Shown: positions 22,517 to 34,171 of the stretch, one piece after another
Position numbering within the stretch: position 1 is the stretch's first letter
How the letters are laid out: every line of letters begins with the position of its first letter
Origin: Hippasteria phrygiana
Lineage: Eukaryota > Echinodermata > Asteroidea > Valvatida > Goniasteridae
Assembly (NCBI GenBank): GCA_037893225.1
Contig: JAZGUH010000414.1
Coordinates: forward strand, 1-64,000
Direction of reading: 5' to 3'
Length of the DNA: 64,000 nt
The notes under the pieces: generated by a model
Told to the model about the DNA's origin: nothing
The model's database searches: none
What the model saw: the letters and a program-made list of their open reading frames with translations, nothing else
Translations under genes and position numbers: made by a program

Positions 22517-22788
22517 CAGTGGCGTAGCCAGGCTCTTCCTAGAGGGGGGGAAACGGGGGGGGGCATGGCTATTTTCAAGGGGGGAAATTCGACTTTGTTA
22601 AATAGGTCCACGCTATAGTAACGCATATCTACACACTACAGATGGCGACACCCCCCCCCCCAAAAAAAAATAAAAAATACACCCACAAAAATCCCTATTT
22701 TCTAGAGGGGGGCAAGAGGGGGGCCCAAGAGTTCCCACAGGGGGTGGGCAGGTCCCCCCCCCCCCTTGCCCCCTTGGCTACGCCACTG
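22517..22788. mobile_element. hAT MITE with TSD CCTCAAAC, inside the Helitron
   Basis: Ends CAGTGGCGTAGCCAGG and CCTTGGCTACGCCACTG are a near-perfect inverted pair. CCTCAAAC occurs at 22509-22516 and 22789-22796. The interior has C and G runs. Same family as the element at 22049. Confidence 0.93.
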
Positions 22789-23939
22789 CCTCAAACCTAA
22801 ACGCGGCTCTGCTGAATCGGTGCAAAAACACAGCCAACCTAATTAATCCCACTAAAAATTCCGATTCTAAAACAAAAAAGTTGAAAATCAGTCTTACAGT
22901 GCCGGATGCCGTTTTTCAACGATTTTGTTCAATTCTAAATGTCCGGGAAAGTCAGTTTATTAAACAAATGGAAATATATCAACCCCTGACCTCCAACCTA
23001 AAGGCGCTCCGAATAAAACAGTGCCAGAACCAGTGGCCCAACTCATTCAAATTAAAGAAGAATTTTCGGTTAAAATGCTGACAATCAGTCCAAAAAAGGC
23101 AGAATAACGTTTTCTACAATTTTCTACAATTCTAAATGCCCGAAAGCTCATATTCTTCTTAATTCAATTTAAAGACCGACCTCTGACCTCCAACCTGAAG
23201 GCGCCCCGAATAAAACGGTGCATAAACAGTTGTACGGTACGTATCCTAAGTCAAATTAAAGACGGATTTTCGCCTTCGGTTAAAAACAGCTGCAACACAA
23301 AAGCTTAACATCGGTCTTAGAGTGGCGGCCGGAGTGCCGTTTCACAACAATTGTGTACAGTTCTAAATATCCGAACAATTATTTTTTTATTTAACAAATT
23401 GAAAGATCAACCTTCGACCTCCAACCTAACTGGTGCCCCGAATACAATGGTGCAGAAACGGTCAGCCCAATTCAAATTTAAGACAGATTGTCTGGTAACA
23501 AAATAAACATCTGTCATAAAAAGGCAGAATTCCATTCCCTCAAATTTTTTACCCGTTGCAAGTGCCCTTTTTGACACGATACGCCGCACCTCTACCCATC
23601 TAGCGGGTGCCGCGCGAAGCGCGGCATCCCGCTAGTCAGATACAGTCAAGCATTGGCGCGGCGGTGGCCCCCGGGGTGTGACCATTGTTCTTGCGCCCTG
23701 CAGGTTTGGCAACGTGCCAATCAACTTGTTAAGACTGCAGTGGGGAGGGCCGGGGAATTCCCGGAAGGACATTGTATGCGTATGTGTATGTACTATCGAT
23801 ATCAGTGCGATCGCGATTTGAGATTTTTTGTTTAATGCATATGCACTTCCGAACCCGAACCGAACCGATGTTCGGAAAAAAGAAATCCGAACCGAATCCG
23901 AACTGAACTGAACCTGGAGGATCAGTTGCAGCACTACTT

Positions 23940-25506
23940 TTCAGACAGTCTATTTATATAACCTGGACAGGGCTATGGAGTTCTGCAACATATAGGCCAG
24001 CGCGTGCATCCACTGGGAAATATATAGAAAAGGGGCTGTATATTACTAGTACTTGGTTACATTTTGTAGGATAGGCCCAATTCAGGAAATGTATGCAATT
24101 TATGCAACTGACTTTGATAAAATCGCTCACAAAATTTACAGTTTTAAAAGTTTTAAAAGTTTTAAAGTTTTTCCTCGCTTTACGTGCAAATAAGAACACA
24201 CTTTTCTAACTCTACAAAATCCATTTAACACAACAAATATATTTTTTATATTAAAGCAATATAAAGTTATTTTAACTGAAATTGGCAAACCTTGTACAAT
24301 GTACATGATACACGAAAAGACAAGATCAACCCCGAAATGAGCCGGTTTATAAACAAGATTAATAAAGTATCTTTTATTTTCTTAATGTTATAAACCAAAA
24401 GAGAAAAAATTAAAGAGCATTAGCTTAAAATGAGTATATAATGTACTTTAGAAAGAAAAATTCAACATGATTTTCCCTTCAAAAATGCAGCAAGGCCAAG
24501 GAAAAAAAACAAATCAGTTGATCGTCCGGACTTAAAAACAAAAAAGGAGGTAGAGGCCCTTATAAAAATATTATTTTCTATTTTTATATTTCCCCCAGTA
24601 TGGGCCAAATGCAAGTGCTTCAAACCCTTTTCCAATATGGCTGCCATCTGTTTCTTTGTAATTATGTATGTAGAGGCTCTACAGAGGATCTAATGTTAAG
24701 ACTAAGTTCAGGGATTAAAAACTGAACATTTCGAAATAAAAGCCAAGTGAGGCCCAAGAGAACACTTGGCGATGACACAGCTTCGAATACATACAATCCA
24801 AACTGGACCCATGAAGACGACCCTTCCCCTTCAGCCACTGGTGCGCCACAAAGGGAACCAGGGATTATCCCACGGAAAGCCAATGAAGAGCCCACACATG
24901 GCCAGCCTACCTCAAAACCATGCTGGACCCAATGAAGACCCCTACCCTTCAGCCCATATAAGGCCCACCTAAAATCTGTATGGATGCCCACATGGGACCC
25001 GTTTAGAAAATAGGGACAGCCCACAAAGTGCTCAAGTAAAACTTGCCAAAGCCCATACTAGACCTATGCAGGACCCCCTTTGGACCCATTTGGGCTAGCC
25101 CAGTTAGAACCCAAGTGAAACCCAAGTAGTAGGCGCATTATTATTCATTATATATCACAGATTTGTTCGATTATATTTGGCAAGTTTTGTAATTGCAACG
25201 AGGCTTTCTGTATGCATGTGATATTTCTCGTAGTATGGTGTATTTTCACGTTTATTTATTTACGTTTATCGCATTCGACCAAAGAAGCATTCCATACGAT
25301 TGCTGGGCGATCTTTGGAAGTTCAACTGATACTTGAGGACGGGTAAGAGTTGAATGGATTATTGTGTCCCAAAATTATGTAGATAACAGCTGGATATCTT
25401 TAGGACCCTATTATAATAATAATAAGTGCATTTCTCTATCTCTAATAAGGTTATGTTTACTTTGTTTGAGGGTTTATTTTTACTCTGGATTGGCCATGTG
25501 TAAACT
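23940..25506. other. AT-rich sequence, then GGCCCA-rich quasi-repeat
   Basis: 23940-24740 shows nothing beyond AT-rich DNA. From about 24745 to 25125 the words CCCA, GGACCC, GCCCA and TTCAGCCC recur irregularly on the plus strand, recalling the GGGCCC vocabulary of the 18-kb satellite; it may be a degenerate array. 25125-25506 shows nothing. Confidence 0.45.
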
Positions 25507-25739
25507 TGTAAATTAGAACAGAAATTTTCTCTTTTGCCCTTTCCCGACGTAATAATTACGTCGGGAAAGGGAAAAAGAGAAAATTACTGCACTAGTAAGC
25601 AGGAAGTCGTGGGTTCGAATCCCGCCCGAGTAAGCCTGTGATTTTTTTCACACAGGCTCTCGGAAAGCACTGAGTATACAGTGCTTCATATATTACGTCG
25701 GGGAAAGGGGCAAAAGAGAAAATTTCTGTTCTAATTTAC
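25507..25739. mobile_element. Hairpin element containing a Pol III B-box
   Basis: Inverted ends of about 45 bp (TGTAAATTAGAACAG, then TTTTCTCTTTTGCCC and ACGTAAT). Inside, 25611-25623 reads GGGTTCGAATCCC, an exact B-box/T-arm consensus, preceded by a short region that could be the 3' half of a tRNA. A second internal inverted repeat (CACAGGC / GCCTGTG) follows. It is either a tRNA-derived MITE or a hairpin that captured a tRNA 3' half. Confidence 0.75.
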
Positions 25740-28258
25740 ATCTTCACACTGTGTGAACTTGCTGAAGGTTCAAAGCTAACATTAAAACAAATTACAAGAG
25801 GATCAACACATTGGGACTCCCAGCCCCTTCTTTAATTAGTGGACGAACCCTGAAGCTAACGACAGGGTAGACCACTACACTACGTTCTGTTGGTTGAGTA
25901 TGGCACATACATATAGTAGGCCTACATGTGCATGTACATGCACATGTATGTACATGAACAGGCAGTTCGTTTTGCACTCGCAGTCATAAACTATCTGCAT
26001 CTGAAAACCGGTGTAACGTGAATTTTTGACTCTATATGAGTGAAGATAATTAGGAAAGTGGCCAGTCTCGTGGGACGGTTTAACCAATAATAGGGCAAAA
26101 GGAATCCGATTTTCATAGGAGTCTGATTTTCATATGACACCGGCTCTAGTTTTAACATAAACGGTCAGTTTCAAAATCTTCTACGTATAACAACAATTTA
26201 AGATCGGAAAAATCTTAGATAATCAAGAACTTTTAGTTTTTAATAAGCGTCCTTGTATTAAAAGTGGTACTCGTTTCACCCCTCCCTTTTGTAAAAATTC
26301 GTCTTTGTTGACAAAATTAAAGAGTTATTTTTTTCAGAAACATTTCAGCAACATCAATCCGTTTATAATCCAATAGTCAACTGGGATAGAGATCAAGTTC
26401 ATTAAAACAAGATTTCGTAATATTAATAGCCAAAGTCAAGGAAATATATATGCTCTTTAAAAAAATACAAGTTGCCAATGAAGGAAATTGCAACGGACCC
26501 TAGACTAACGCAACAAACATGGTTTATCCAAATTGGACAAAATTCGGGATAAAAGTTTTTACTCGTTTTTAAAACTAGGCAAATGTGAAATTTTGTATTT
26601 GTTAATGAACGTGTTTTTTGAAATAGCATTTCTTAAAGATGTTAGTAATTTCAAGATATTTCATCTCTATGGCTACATACGTTTTTGACAAACATTTAAT
26701 AAAGTAAGACCTAAAATAACAAACGGAAGACAATCCAAGATTTGTGGGAAATATCCACGCCAAGGATAAGATGGTATCTGTGTAATCCGGGAGGTGAATG
26801 CTGTATTTGTTCCTAAAAGTTAAAACAACCAATAAAATTCACCAAATGAAAAATAACATCTGGTGAAAACAAATATGTTCCCCTGATCATGATCCCCAGG
26901 ATCTGTGCAGCTTCAATGCATAATGCAAACCTCTAGAGTGTTTTGACAGCCAATAACACTGTGTGCGTATAGACGAATCCCACATTGACGAAAATAACAC
27001 CGATTCCGGATTTGAAAACGAGGCTCCCAGAGCTTAAACTCACGTCGCGTTCATTCGTGTACAATTACAAAGTTGCTGATTGAGTCGTCCAAAAACATAA
27101 TCAAATGCAGGTAAGTTTATTTGAGAATCGTTATTCTGTGAAATATTCTGTGAAATGTCACGTCGATTAAGAACTAATTTTGATGTTTTTTGTCGTGATG
27201 AACCGGTACCGCTTGACCATGTTGATCGGGCGCTGCGCTGATTCATGCACGAATCACGACTAGCGCAGCGCACGGTCAGCATGGCAGTGTGCAACGTACA
27301 TAAAGTACGTCATGACTTGAAAAGTAGACAAAAATGTATTCCGACGCCACTTGTTGATTGTATACAAATTCTATGAAAGAATTTTCACACCAAATTAGCA
27401 ATGTTTCCCCGTGCAACCGATCCTAAACTTAGGAGATGGAACTGTGCCATTCTTACAAGCAGTCGGAAGTCGCATTCCTCCTTTTTTGAGCTACAGGCAA
27501 AAATCCATTGAGCAGGTCGAAATTTCAATTTTTCGTGTTATTGCTTAAAATGGTAGTTTATGTAAAATGAAATCATACTGTGTTTTTTTATTTTTTATTT
27601 TAGTACAATAAAATGTTTAAAAAGATATTTTAGTAGGGTAACTCACTGATAATTAAGCACCACATTACATTACATAATCACCGGAATTTGTGCTTATTTT
27701 CTTCATAAGATTCGTTATTTTTCGGTTCGTGTACATCGCCATTTTGAATGCAATCATAACAAACTTGGTATTAATTTAAAGCTTGTGATCTTAACTCTTC
27801 ATTGATTGGCCGATCTGACCGATATTTTCACAAATAAACCAATGGGAGACACTTATGGGAGATACCAAGGCTACCCCCTAATCGTGAGCCGTTCAGCGGT
27901 GCGGAAATGAAGGACAAACTTTATCGCTTGATTTCTACAATAGTGCTGGATCATCTAATAAAACTAAATTATGTATTCAAATTTACCTAGTCAGTTTCCC
28001 TTGTGGATTGTTTGACGAATTAAAACTAAATTATAATAACTGTTTTAATACTGCTCCGATTTTAATAATTCTTTCATCATTTTAACCCTCGGGGAAAAAA
28101 TGGCACTGCAGCGGAAGTAGTTTTTTCGTAATTTTTTAATTACTAAAACATCTTTAGGCCAATATTGCTCAACTTTTTTTCGAACTCGATTGGAAAGCCA
28201 TAGTTCGAGACTCTGCAATCAAATTTAACACAGAGGGCACACACCGGACATGCCAGCC
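25740..28258. other. Mostly featureless AT-rich sequence
   Basis: No supported gene. A TACATGCACATGTA-type microsatellite lies at 25921-25955, a GC-rich inverted repeat (CGCTGCGCT / AGCGCAGCG) at 27217-27283, and a 52-bp fragment of the tRNA-bearing repeat at 27973-28024. Confidence 0.4.
27973..28024 (+). repeat. Fragment of the tRNA-bearing 313-bp repeat
   Basis: TATTCAAATTTACCTAGTCA then GTTTCCCTTGTGGATTGTTT and GACGAATTA match the non-tRNA body of the repeat at 44.4 and 57.7-58.5 kb. Confidence 0.85.
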
Positions 28259-28489
28259 CTAAAAAAGTAAGCCCTCTGGCATGTGTTTGGCTAAGCCCCA
28301 TTCAAGGTGTGTGTTATCTAATGCCTTTGTGGTCGGTATACACAAAGGGTTCCCCCTTGGTAGACCGCCAGAGCAATCAATCATTCTGTCATTGCCCACG
28401 TTTCTGAATGGCAATGGGATGGTGTCTGACCCACAAATAGCATCAGGGTACTCCTGACTGGCCTTACCCGTAATACAATAATACTCCAC
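28259..28489 (-). CDS. Orphan ORF, 76 codons, possible exon
   Basis: An ATG-to-TAG frame with mixed, protein-like composition (Cys, Pro, Gly, Trp and acidic and basic residues evenly used) in otherwise AT-rich DNA, unlike the neighbouring chance frames. It has no repeats and no family I can name. It may be an exon of a host gene or a fragment of a transposon protein. No neighbouring exons were identified. Confidence 0.25.
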   Translation of the reverse strand: MEYYCITGKASQEYPDAICGSDTIPLPFRNVGNDRMIDCSGGLPRGNPLCIPTTKALDNTHLEWGLAKHMPEGLLF

Positions 28490-28699
28490 TGCAGCGCCTT
28501 TGTGTCATCGTGTATATTTTTGTACAATGATGCTTTAGAGCTTATGATGTGGTCTTTCCAATGGTATATAAATATCTAGAAATTAATTGTTGCGATGAGA
28601 AACTGTTCTCTATTGAGAGCGCCACAACTAGGAGTCACGAACAAGATGGATTCATGGTCAAGGACTCAGGGTCAAGGTGGATTCCATTTTTGCATGTTT

Positions 28700-30600
28700 G
28701 TAATCCTATTTTAGTTCTATCCCAAATCCCATAGACTTTGTACACGAATTTTGTCTGCGGCACTTTGGTCACTAAACAACCTCGGATCTTAACCAAACTT
28801 AACACAAACAAAGACCCTCTACTGGAATTGTTTCTCTTAGTGTGACGTCATGATGACGTCATCACGTGTCACGTGACGTCATCTTAAAGGTATTTTAAGA
28901 TCTAGAAAACCGTAGGTCCGATTGCCTTTAAACCTGGTAGGTTGGTAGACGAGCACGTGTTATAAATGAAAATTGAGGTGACGTCATGATGACGTCATCA
29001 TACGATTTTATATTAATTTTAAAGTTTTTGAATCTTAAAGTTTCTTAAAACCATATATCATCAACAGAACATGCTAAACTAAAAAAAATTGTAATAGATT
29101 TTTTAACTCCTATATTCTTTTACATAAATGTAAAAAATGTGTGACGTCATCATGACGTCATCAAAAATGTGCTTTTTTGAAACACATATAAGGATAGGTC
29201 CGATCGTCATAAAAATTGCTTGGTAGGTAGATAATGCTACTACATGTAGCATGTAAAATCCAAAGTGACGTCATGATGACGTCATCGGCTGATTTTCTAT
29301 GAATTTTTTAGTCTATCCCAAATCCCGTTGACTTTTTACACAAATTTTGTACGTGGCACTTTGGTCACTAAACAACCTCAGATCTTAATCAGACTTAACA
29401 CAAACAAAGACCCTAATGTATGCCGAAACGTGACGTCATAATGACGTCATCACGTGTCGTCATCTTAAAGGTGCATTTTTTCAAGGGCCCATATCTAGAG
29501 AACCGTATGTCCGATTGCATTCAAACCTGCTATGGTGGTAGACAAGTACGTGTTAAGGTGACGTCATGATGACGTCATCATACGATTTTATAGTAATGTT
29601 TAAGTTTTTGAATCTTATAGTTTCTTAAAGCCATATCTCATCAACAGAACATGCTTAATTGAAAAATCTTTTTGTAATAGCTTTGTTAGCCCCTATATTC
29701 TTTCACATATATTCTTTCACATATTCTTTCATATCAATGTGGAAAATGTGTGACATCATCATGACGTCATTTGAAACATATATTAGGGTAGGTCCTATCA
29801 TCAGAAATGTTGGTGGGTAGGTAGATAGTGCCACTAGCATGTAAAATCCAATGTTACGTCATGGTGACATTATCGGCCGATTTTCTATGAATTTTTTAAT
29901 GTTTCAAATTTCATTGAATTCTTAAAATTTTACAATGTCATTGATCAGATTGACGTCATCGTGGTCACGTTAGGTCATCTTAAATGTGCATGTTTAAGGT
30001 CCTATATCTAGACAATTGTACTTCCGATTGCGTCCAATTGTGGTATGCTTATAGACCGGCTAGTGTTAAAGATGAAAATTGATGTGACGTCACGATGACG
30101 TCATCATATTATTTTGTTCATTGTTTTTTAATTTTCGAACCTTTAGGCCATATCTCATCAACGGAACATGCTAATTTCGAAATTCTTTTTGTAAAACGTT
30201 TGTTAGGTCATATATACTTAAATATAAATGTGAAGAATGTGACGTCATCATTGCATCATCAAAAATGTGTTTTTTTCAACACATACATCAGGGTAGGTCC
30301 GATCATCATACAAATTGGTGGGTAGGTAGATAGTGCCCCAGCATGTAAAATCCGAAGTGACGTCATCATGACGTCATCGGCTGATTGTCTATGAATTTTA
30401 AATGTTTCAAATTTCATTGTACTCAATTATACACTGTCATTCATCAGATTGACTCCAATCTTGACAGGCCAAGACCACGTTGCAAATGTTTTCTTTTAAC
30501 AAGTGACGTCGTGATGACATCATCACATGTCACGTGACATCATCTTAAAGGTGCATTTTTGAAGGGCCTGTATCTAGGAAAATCGGAAAAGCCCTGCATT
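28700..30600 (+). repeat. Satellite of about 0.5-0.6 kb units rich in TGACGTCA palindromes
   Basis: The phrase TCTATCCCAAATCCC recurs at 28719 and 29312 (593 bp apart). Shorter, more diverged units follow to about 30600, giving three-plus copies. Each unit carries three or four paired sites of the form TGACGTCATGATGACGTCA, which are two CRE-type octamers head to head. Blocks such as ATATCTCATCAACAGAACATGC and the ACTTTGGTCACTAAACAAC-like lead are shared between units. No ORF is supported. An inverted monomer lies at 15456-15785. Confidence 0.88.
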
Positions 30601-31536
30601 CTGTTCTATACAGATGCAGACCTCTAGTTTACACTTCAAATTGGAGGACATCATAGGAACTCTTACAGGAATATGAAAACCTGTGTTGGACTGTGTATCT
30701 CCTGATAGAACAACCTAAAGAAACTGCAGAGTTCTTCAGAGGTCCTTTGTGGAAAATGAATTATTGAAAATAGTACATGTACATGTACATGTAGTAACAA
30801 GTCCTCCCGGGGGAAAGGGGGTCGGGTGAGGGTGTGTTTTACGCACAATGTATACCTAAATTTGCTTTAAGGAAACTTGTTATTAGAATTGATCAAGAAG
30901 ATCCGAGAGAGATGATGATGAGGTTTACCGATCACCCCTTCATTTCTTGTGTGTCGACGACATGCTGGCCTTCGATTTGGAGGTATGTGTAAAGGCTGTT
31001 GAAACTTGAAAAGACCTTTCTCCCAACCCCCTCCGCCACTTTTCAAAATATTTTTAATAATTAAGATTTGATCGAAAATCTTGCATAGGGGCCTGAACGA
31101 GGCTAACTGATGATGAACCAATTGTTGTGGACAATCTTGATGGAAAACTTTTTTGTGGTTAACGAACCTATGGCAGGGAAAGTAATCTGTTGAAAGACTG
31201 CATCATGAGATTGAGACTTGGTCGATGGAAAAAGTGAACATGGTACGTTTGCTTACACTGTGGAAAATAATGCCACCCAAAATTATGATTTCCCAGCTGT
31301 TCTCTGGTATTTGCAATGATATCAATTAGGGCTGCGCGAATATTCAAATTTTCGATCGATTAACTATTGATTATCGAATAATTATTCGAATATTTATTTT
31401 CGAGTTATTCGAAGGTGAAGTGGAAAGGAATATATGAAGGGAACAAAGTTCAAATGTTTATAACGAAATTGCATCCGTGACTTTGTGACTGGTTCCTTTC
31501 TAAATAATTGTATGACAGCAGGCTGTCTGTGTTACA
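30601..31536. other. Unassigned sequence
   Basis: No gene is supported. An ACATGTACATGTACATGT microsatellite is at about 30775-30793. A TTCGAATA-rich palindromic patch lies at about 31335-31412. Confidence 0.4.
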
Positions 31537-32767
31537 AACATCGGTTCGGGTTCGGAAGTACATATGCATTAAACAAAAAATCTCTCAAATCGCGATCGCA
31601 CTGATCGATAGTACATACACATACAATGTCCTTCCGGTAATTCCCCGGCCCTCCCCACTGCAGTCGTAACAAGTTGATTGGCACATTGCCAAACCTGCAG
31701 GGCGCAAGATAAATAATAACAGAACAATGGTCACACCCGGGGGCCACCGCCACGCCAACGTTTGACTGTATCTGATTTTCAGAAAATGCATATTCAGTGT
31801 TTAGTCACGATTTCATTGAGTGATTCAGAGATCCGGGAAGGCATAAATAGTGAGCTAGGCTTGGAGTTTCATTTTCCGAAGTTGAATCTGCTTGGGAAAA
31901 TGGACTATAGCGAGGAAAGATTAAATGGCGGGGAAACAAACAGAAAGACATGTTCAGATTTCCATTTAGAAAACGCATGTTTTGTAAATGTACATTTTAT
32001 TTAATCTTGTCTGAAAAAATTAACTTCATCATTTCTTGCTGTCAAGGGGAAAGACTGCCCAGTGCAGTGCTCCAGAAAAAGCATCCCACTGATACATTTA
32101 CTCGGACTCCTTGAGTAAATATGTAACTCTTTTCCCCCCACATATACAACTCTCACAGGGATGAGATTTTTCCGACTTTCAAATTAAAGTCCGACATTTT
32201 AGACTTTCCGACATATTTTTAGAAAGCTGGCTTGATTATGGTATCAGATATTTCAACACCAATGAAGTTGAATGTGTTCTGAAATAAAATTAAAACGCAT
32301 TTCTTCCTAATATTTTTCCCTGTCTCATGTCTTTCTTTCTATTTAACCAAAAATCATGCAGTAATATGCCGTGCATGATGATGCCACGCACATGTCAATC
32401 GACCATGTCAAATGACAATTCAAGCTTGCAATCACAATGAAAATGTCACATTATTATAAAGACTTCTGACAAAATCACTATATACGACGAAATGCGGATG
32501 TACCAAGCCATTCATGGTGTAAAGGTACACAACTCCGGGAAAATCGTGTGAATTGACCGGCTCGGTGCAAGAGGTTCGTGGGTCAATGCACGGGGGCGAT
32601 GTGGCCACTGCGCGCTGAGTCGACGGGCATGTTGATCGTGTTAGTACATGAACATATCGTTAGCGCATGTGCGCGTGATAAGCAAAATTGACAGCCATTT
32701 CTTGAAATTATGGTAAAAAGTACAAATTTAATTAAGTCAAAACTTTTGAAAAAAACGTAATTCTATT
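31537..32767 (+). repeat. 1.23-kb duplicated sequence, copy 2 (empty Helitron site)
   Basis: Continuous counterpart of 20283-23874 in the opposite orientation. It shows the sequence before Helitron insertion: GTATCTGATTTTCAGAAAAT, uninterrupted. No coding capacity is recognised. Confidence 0.85.
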
Positions 32768-32770
32768 AAC

Positions 32771-33030
32771 GTGAAAACCCAAAATCCATTTTCTGGCAAT
32801 TTTGCCCTTCTCAGCCATAATATACGCTATGGCTGAGAAGGGCAAAATTGCCAGAAAATGTATTTTGGGTTTTCACGAAGAGACGAATTTGAACTCCGTG
32901 TTAATACAATAGGGCTGTGTGGGGCAAAATTGCCAGAAAATGGATTTTGAGTTTTCACGAAGAGACAAATGACACTCTGTGGGGCAAAACGGGCCATTTC
33001 TCGCTTCTGAGTTTTCACGAAGAGACAAAT
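32771..33030. repeat. Hairpin followed by degenerate tandem copies of its arm
   Basis: Arms 32771-32819 and 32828-32876 are reverse complements with an 8-bp loop (GTGAAAACCCAAAATCC, then TTTTCTGGCAATTTTGCCC). Two more partial arm copies (GGGCAAAATTGCCAGAAAAT; TTTTCACGAAGAGAC) follow to about 33030. Confidence 0.85.
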
Positions 33031-34171
33031 TTATTAATCAATTAATAACTCTGTAATTAATTGACTTATCGCTCAGCTGCCAATGACTTGTGAAAGACCG
33101 AGAACTGAACTTTAACATAGTGTCAACAATGAATCAACATGTGGTATAAATGCAGGTAATATCTTCAATTTAAAAAGTGAGCAGCTTAAAACCTGATTTT
33201 CTTGTAACTTTAGTTTAGTGCGGAGAGGCAAAATTCGTCTGTTCGTTAAAACTGTGACGAAATTCATCGCAAGTATTAGTGAAATCGTTCTTAAAAATTC
33301 ATCGCTAAGTTGCGATGGGTTTTGAATTTAGCGAGCGATTTTGGCATTTGCGATGATCGCAAAGCGTTAGTGAAATACGCCCCTGCTGTGGCTTTAGGCC
33401 CTATTGGCAGAGCGTAATGCTGTTTATATTTCTTTTCCTTGTACTAATTGTGGTGTGGAGGATTTTAGTGTGGAACACTGCACGGTATCAAGACGAGACA
33501 CATCAAACGAAAGACCAGCCTATCCGGAAAGTCGATGTTTGTTCAACATTCAGACAAGAATGTACTGGTAGAAATTTCTGTTTTTTAGGGGTTTTATGTT
33601 CTCGATGCTTAAACAAAACAGCCAAGAAAAGACTGAAACTTACCCATTGCGGTTCTTTACAAGATGTTTTCGAGGATTGTTGATGCAGAAAATCGGTAGC
33701 AAGTGAACTAGGTTGGAGGCGTTGCCCCATTTATAGTGACGCGGAGATGGAACTACTTTATGTCACACTGGCTATATTGTGAGATGCAAAACAATACTTT
33801 TCAGTAGGAACTATATTTTTCGAGGCAATCCAAAAATATGCAATCACATGAAGCGGATGAATACTAGCATTAGACTTGCGCCGCAATAAATATATAAAAT
33901 ATAGCAGTGACGTCATCGATATTTCTAGAGCATTACACTACGTACCAACGCCAAAAGGTTTCTGCGCATGCGCTTAATTAAACATTTCCACTCCAATGAA
34001 CTACACCGGCAATGTATTTCAATGTAAACATTTTGCGGCGGGGTATTTTTAGAAGTGCGGCAACAGAAAAAATACATCGCGGTTGCACAGGATTATTGGA
34101 ACTCGTTGGATTTTGTTCGTTACTTATTATTTTACGTTTGTTATGTGTTGCTGTGTCTCGGCATGTATGGT
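33031..34171. other. Mostly unassigned, one short Cys-rich frame
   Basis: The 33.22-33.40 kb part holds GCGAT-rich sequence reminiscent of a MITE end. Apart from the frame at 33417-33683 I see nothing. TGCGCATGCGC occurs at 33962-33972. Confidence 0.35.
33417..33683 (+). CDS. Hypothetical short Cys-rich protein with N-terminal hydrophobic segment
   Basis: 88 codons from ATG to TGA. Residues 1-20 are strongly hydrophobic with a Trp-Arg boundary (signal peptide or anchor). Residues 40-88 hold seven cysteines and many Lys/Arg, as in small secreted peptides. There is no homology I can name, no repeat and no checked splice signals. It may be a chance frame; upstream DNA looks transposon-derived. 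Confidence 0.25.
   Translation: MLFIFLFLVLIVVWRILVWNTARYQDETHQTKDQPIRKVDVCSTFRQECTGRNFCFLGVLCSRCLNKTAKKRLKLTHCGSLQDVFEDC

Larger units (their letters stand above)
21275..23635 (+). mobile_element. Helitron, non-autonomous, 2.36 kb
   Basis: The 5' end TCTATACTACAAGACC fits the TC(T/C)(A/C)TACTA start. The 3' end has GCCGCGC-GAA-GCGCGGC, a 7-bp hairpin, then ATCCCG and terminal CTAG. The host base before is A (21274) and after is T (23636), the A^T target of Helitrons, with no target duplication. The empty site is preserved in the copy at 31.5-32.8 kb (AAAATCAGATAC in the complementary sense). No Rep or helicase frame is present, so it would move only with help from an autonomous relative. Two hAT MITEs inserted later. 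Confidence 0.93.
20283..23874 (-). repeat. 1.23-kb duplicated sequence, copy 1, split by a Helitron
   Basis: Segments 20283-21274 and 23636-23874 together match, in inverted orientation, the continuous stretch 31537-32767 with only scattered differences. The break corresponds exactly to the Helitron at 21275-23635. The duplicated sequence has no recognised ORF or terminal repeat. It may be a long-lived repeat family or a segmental duplication. Confidence 0.85.

Noticed and set aside
28700..30600. CRISPR-like array from regularly repeated palindromes
   Set aside because: Repeats are spaced irregularly, spacers are related to each other, and the context is eukaryotic.
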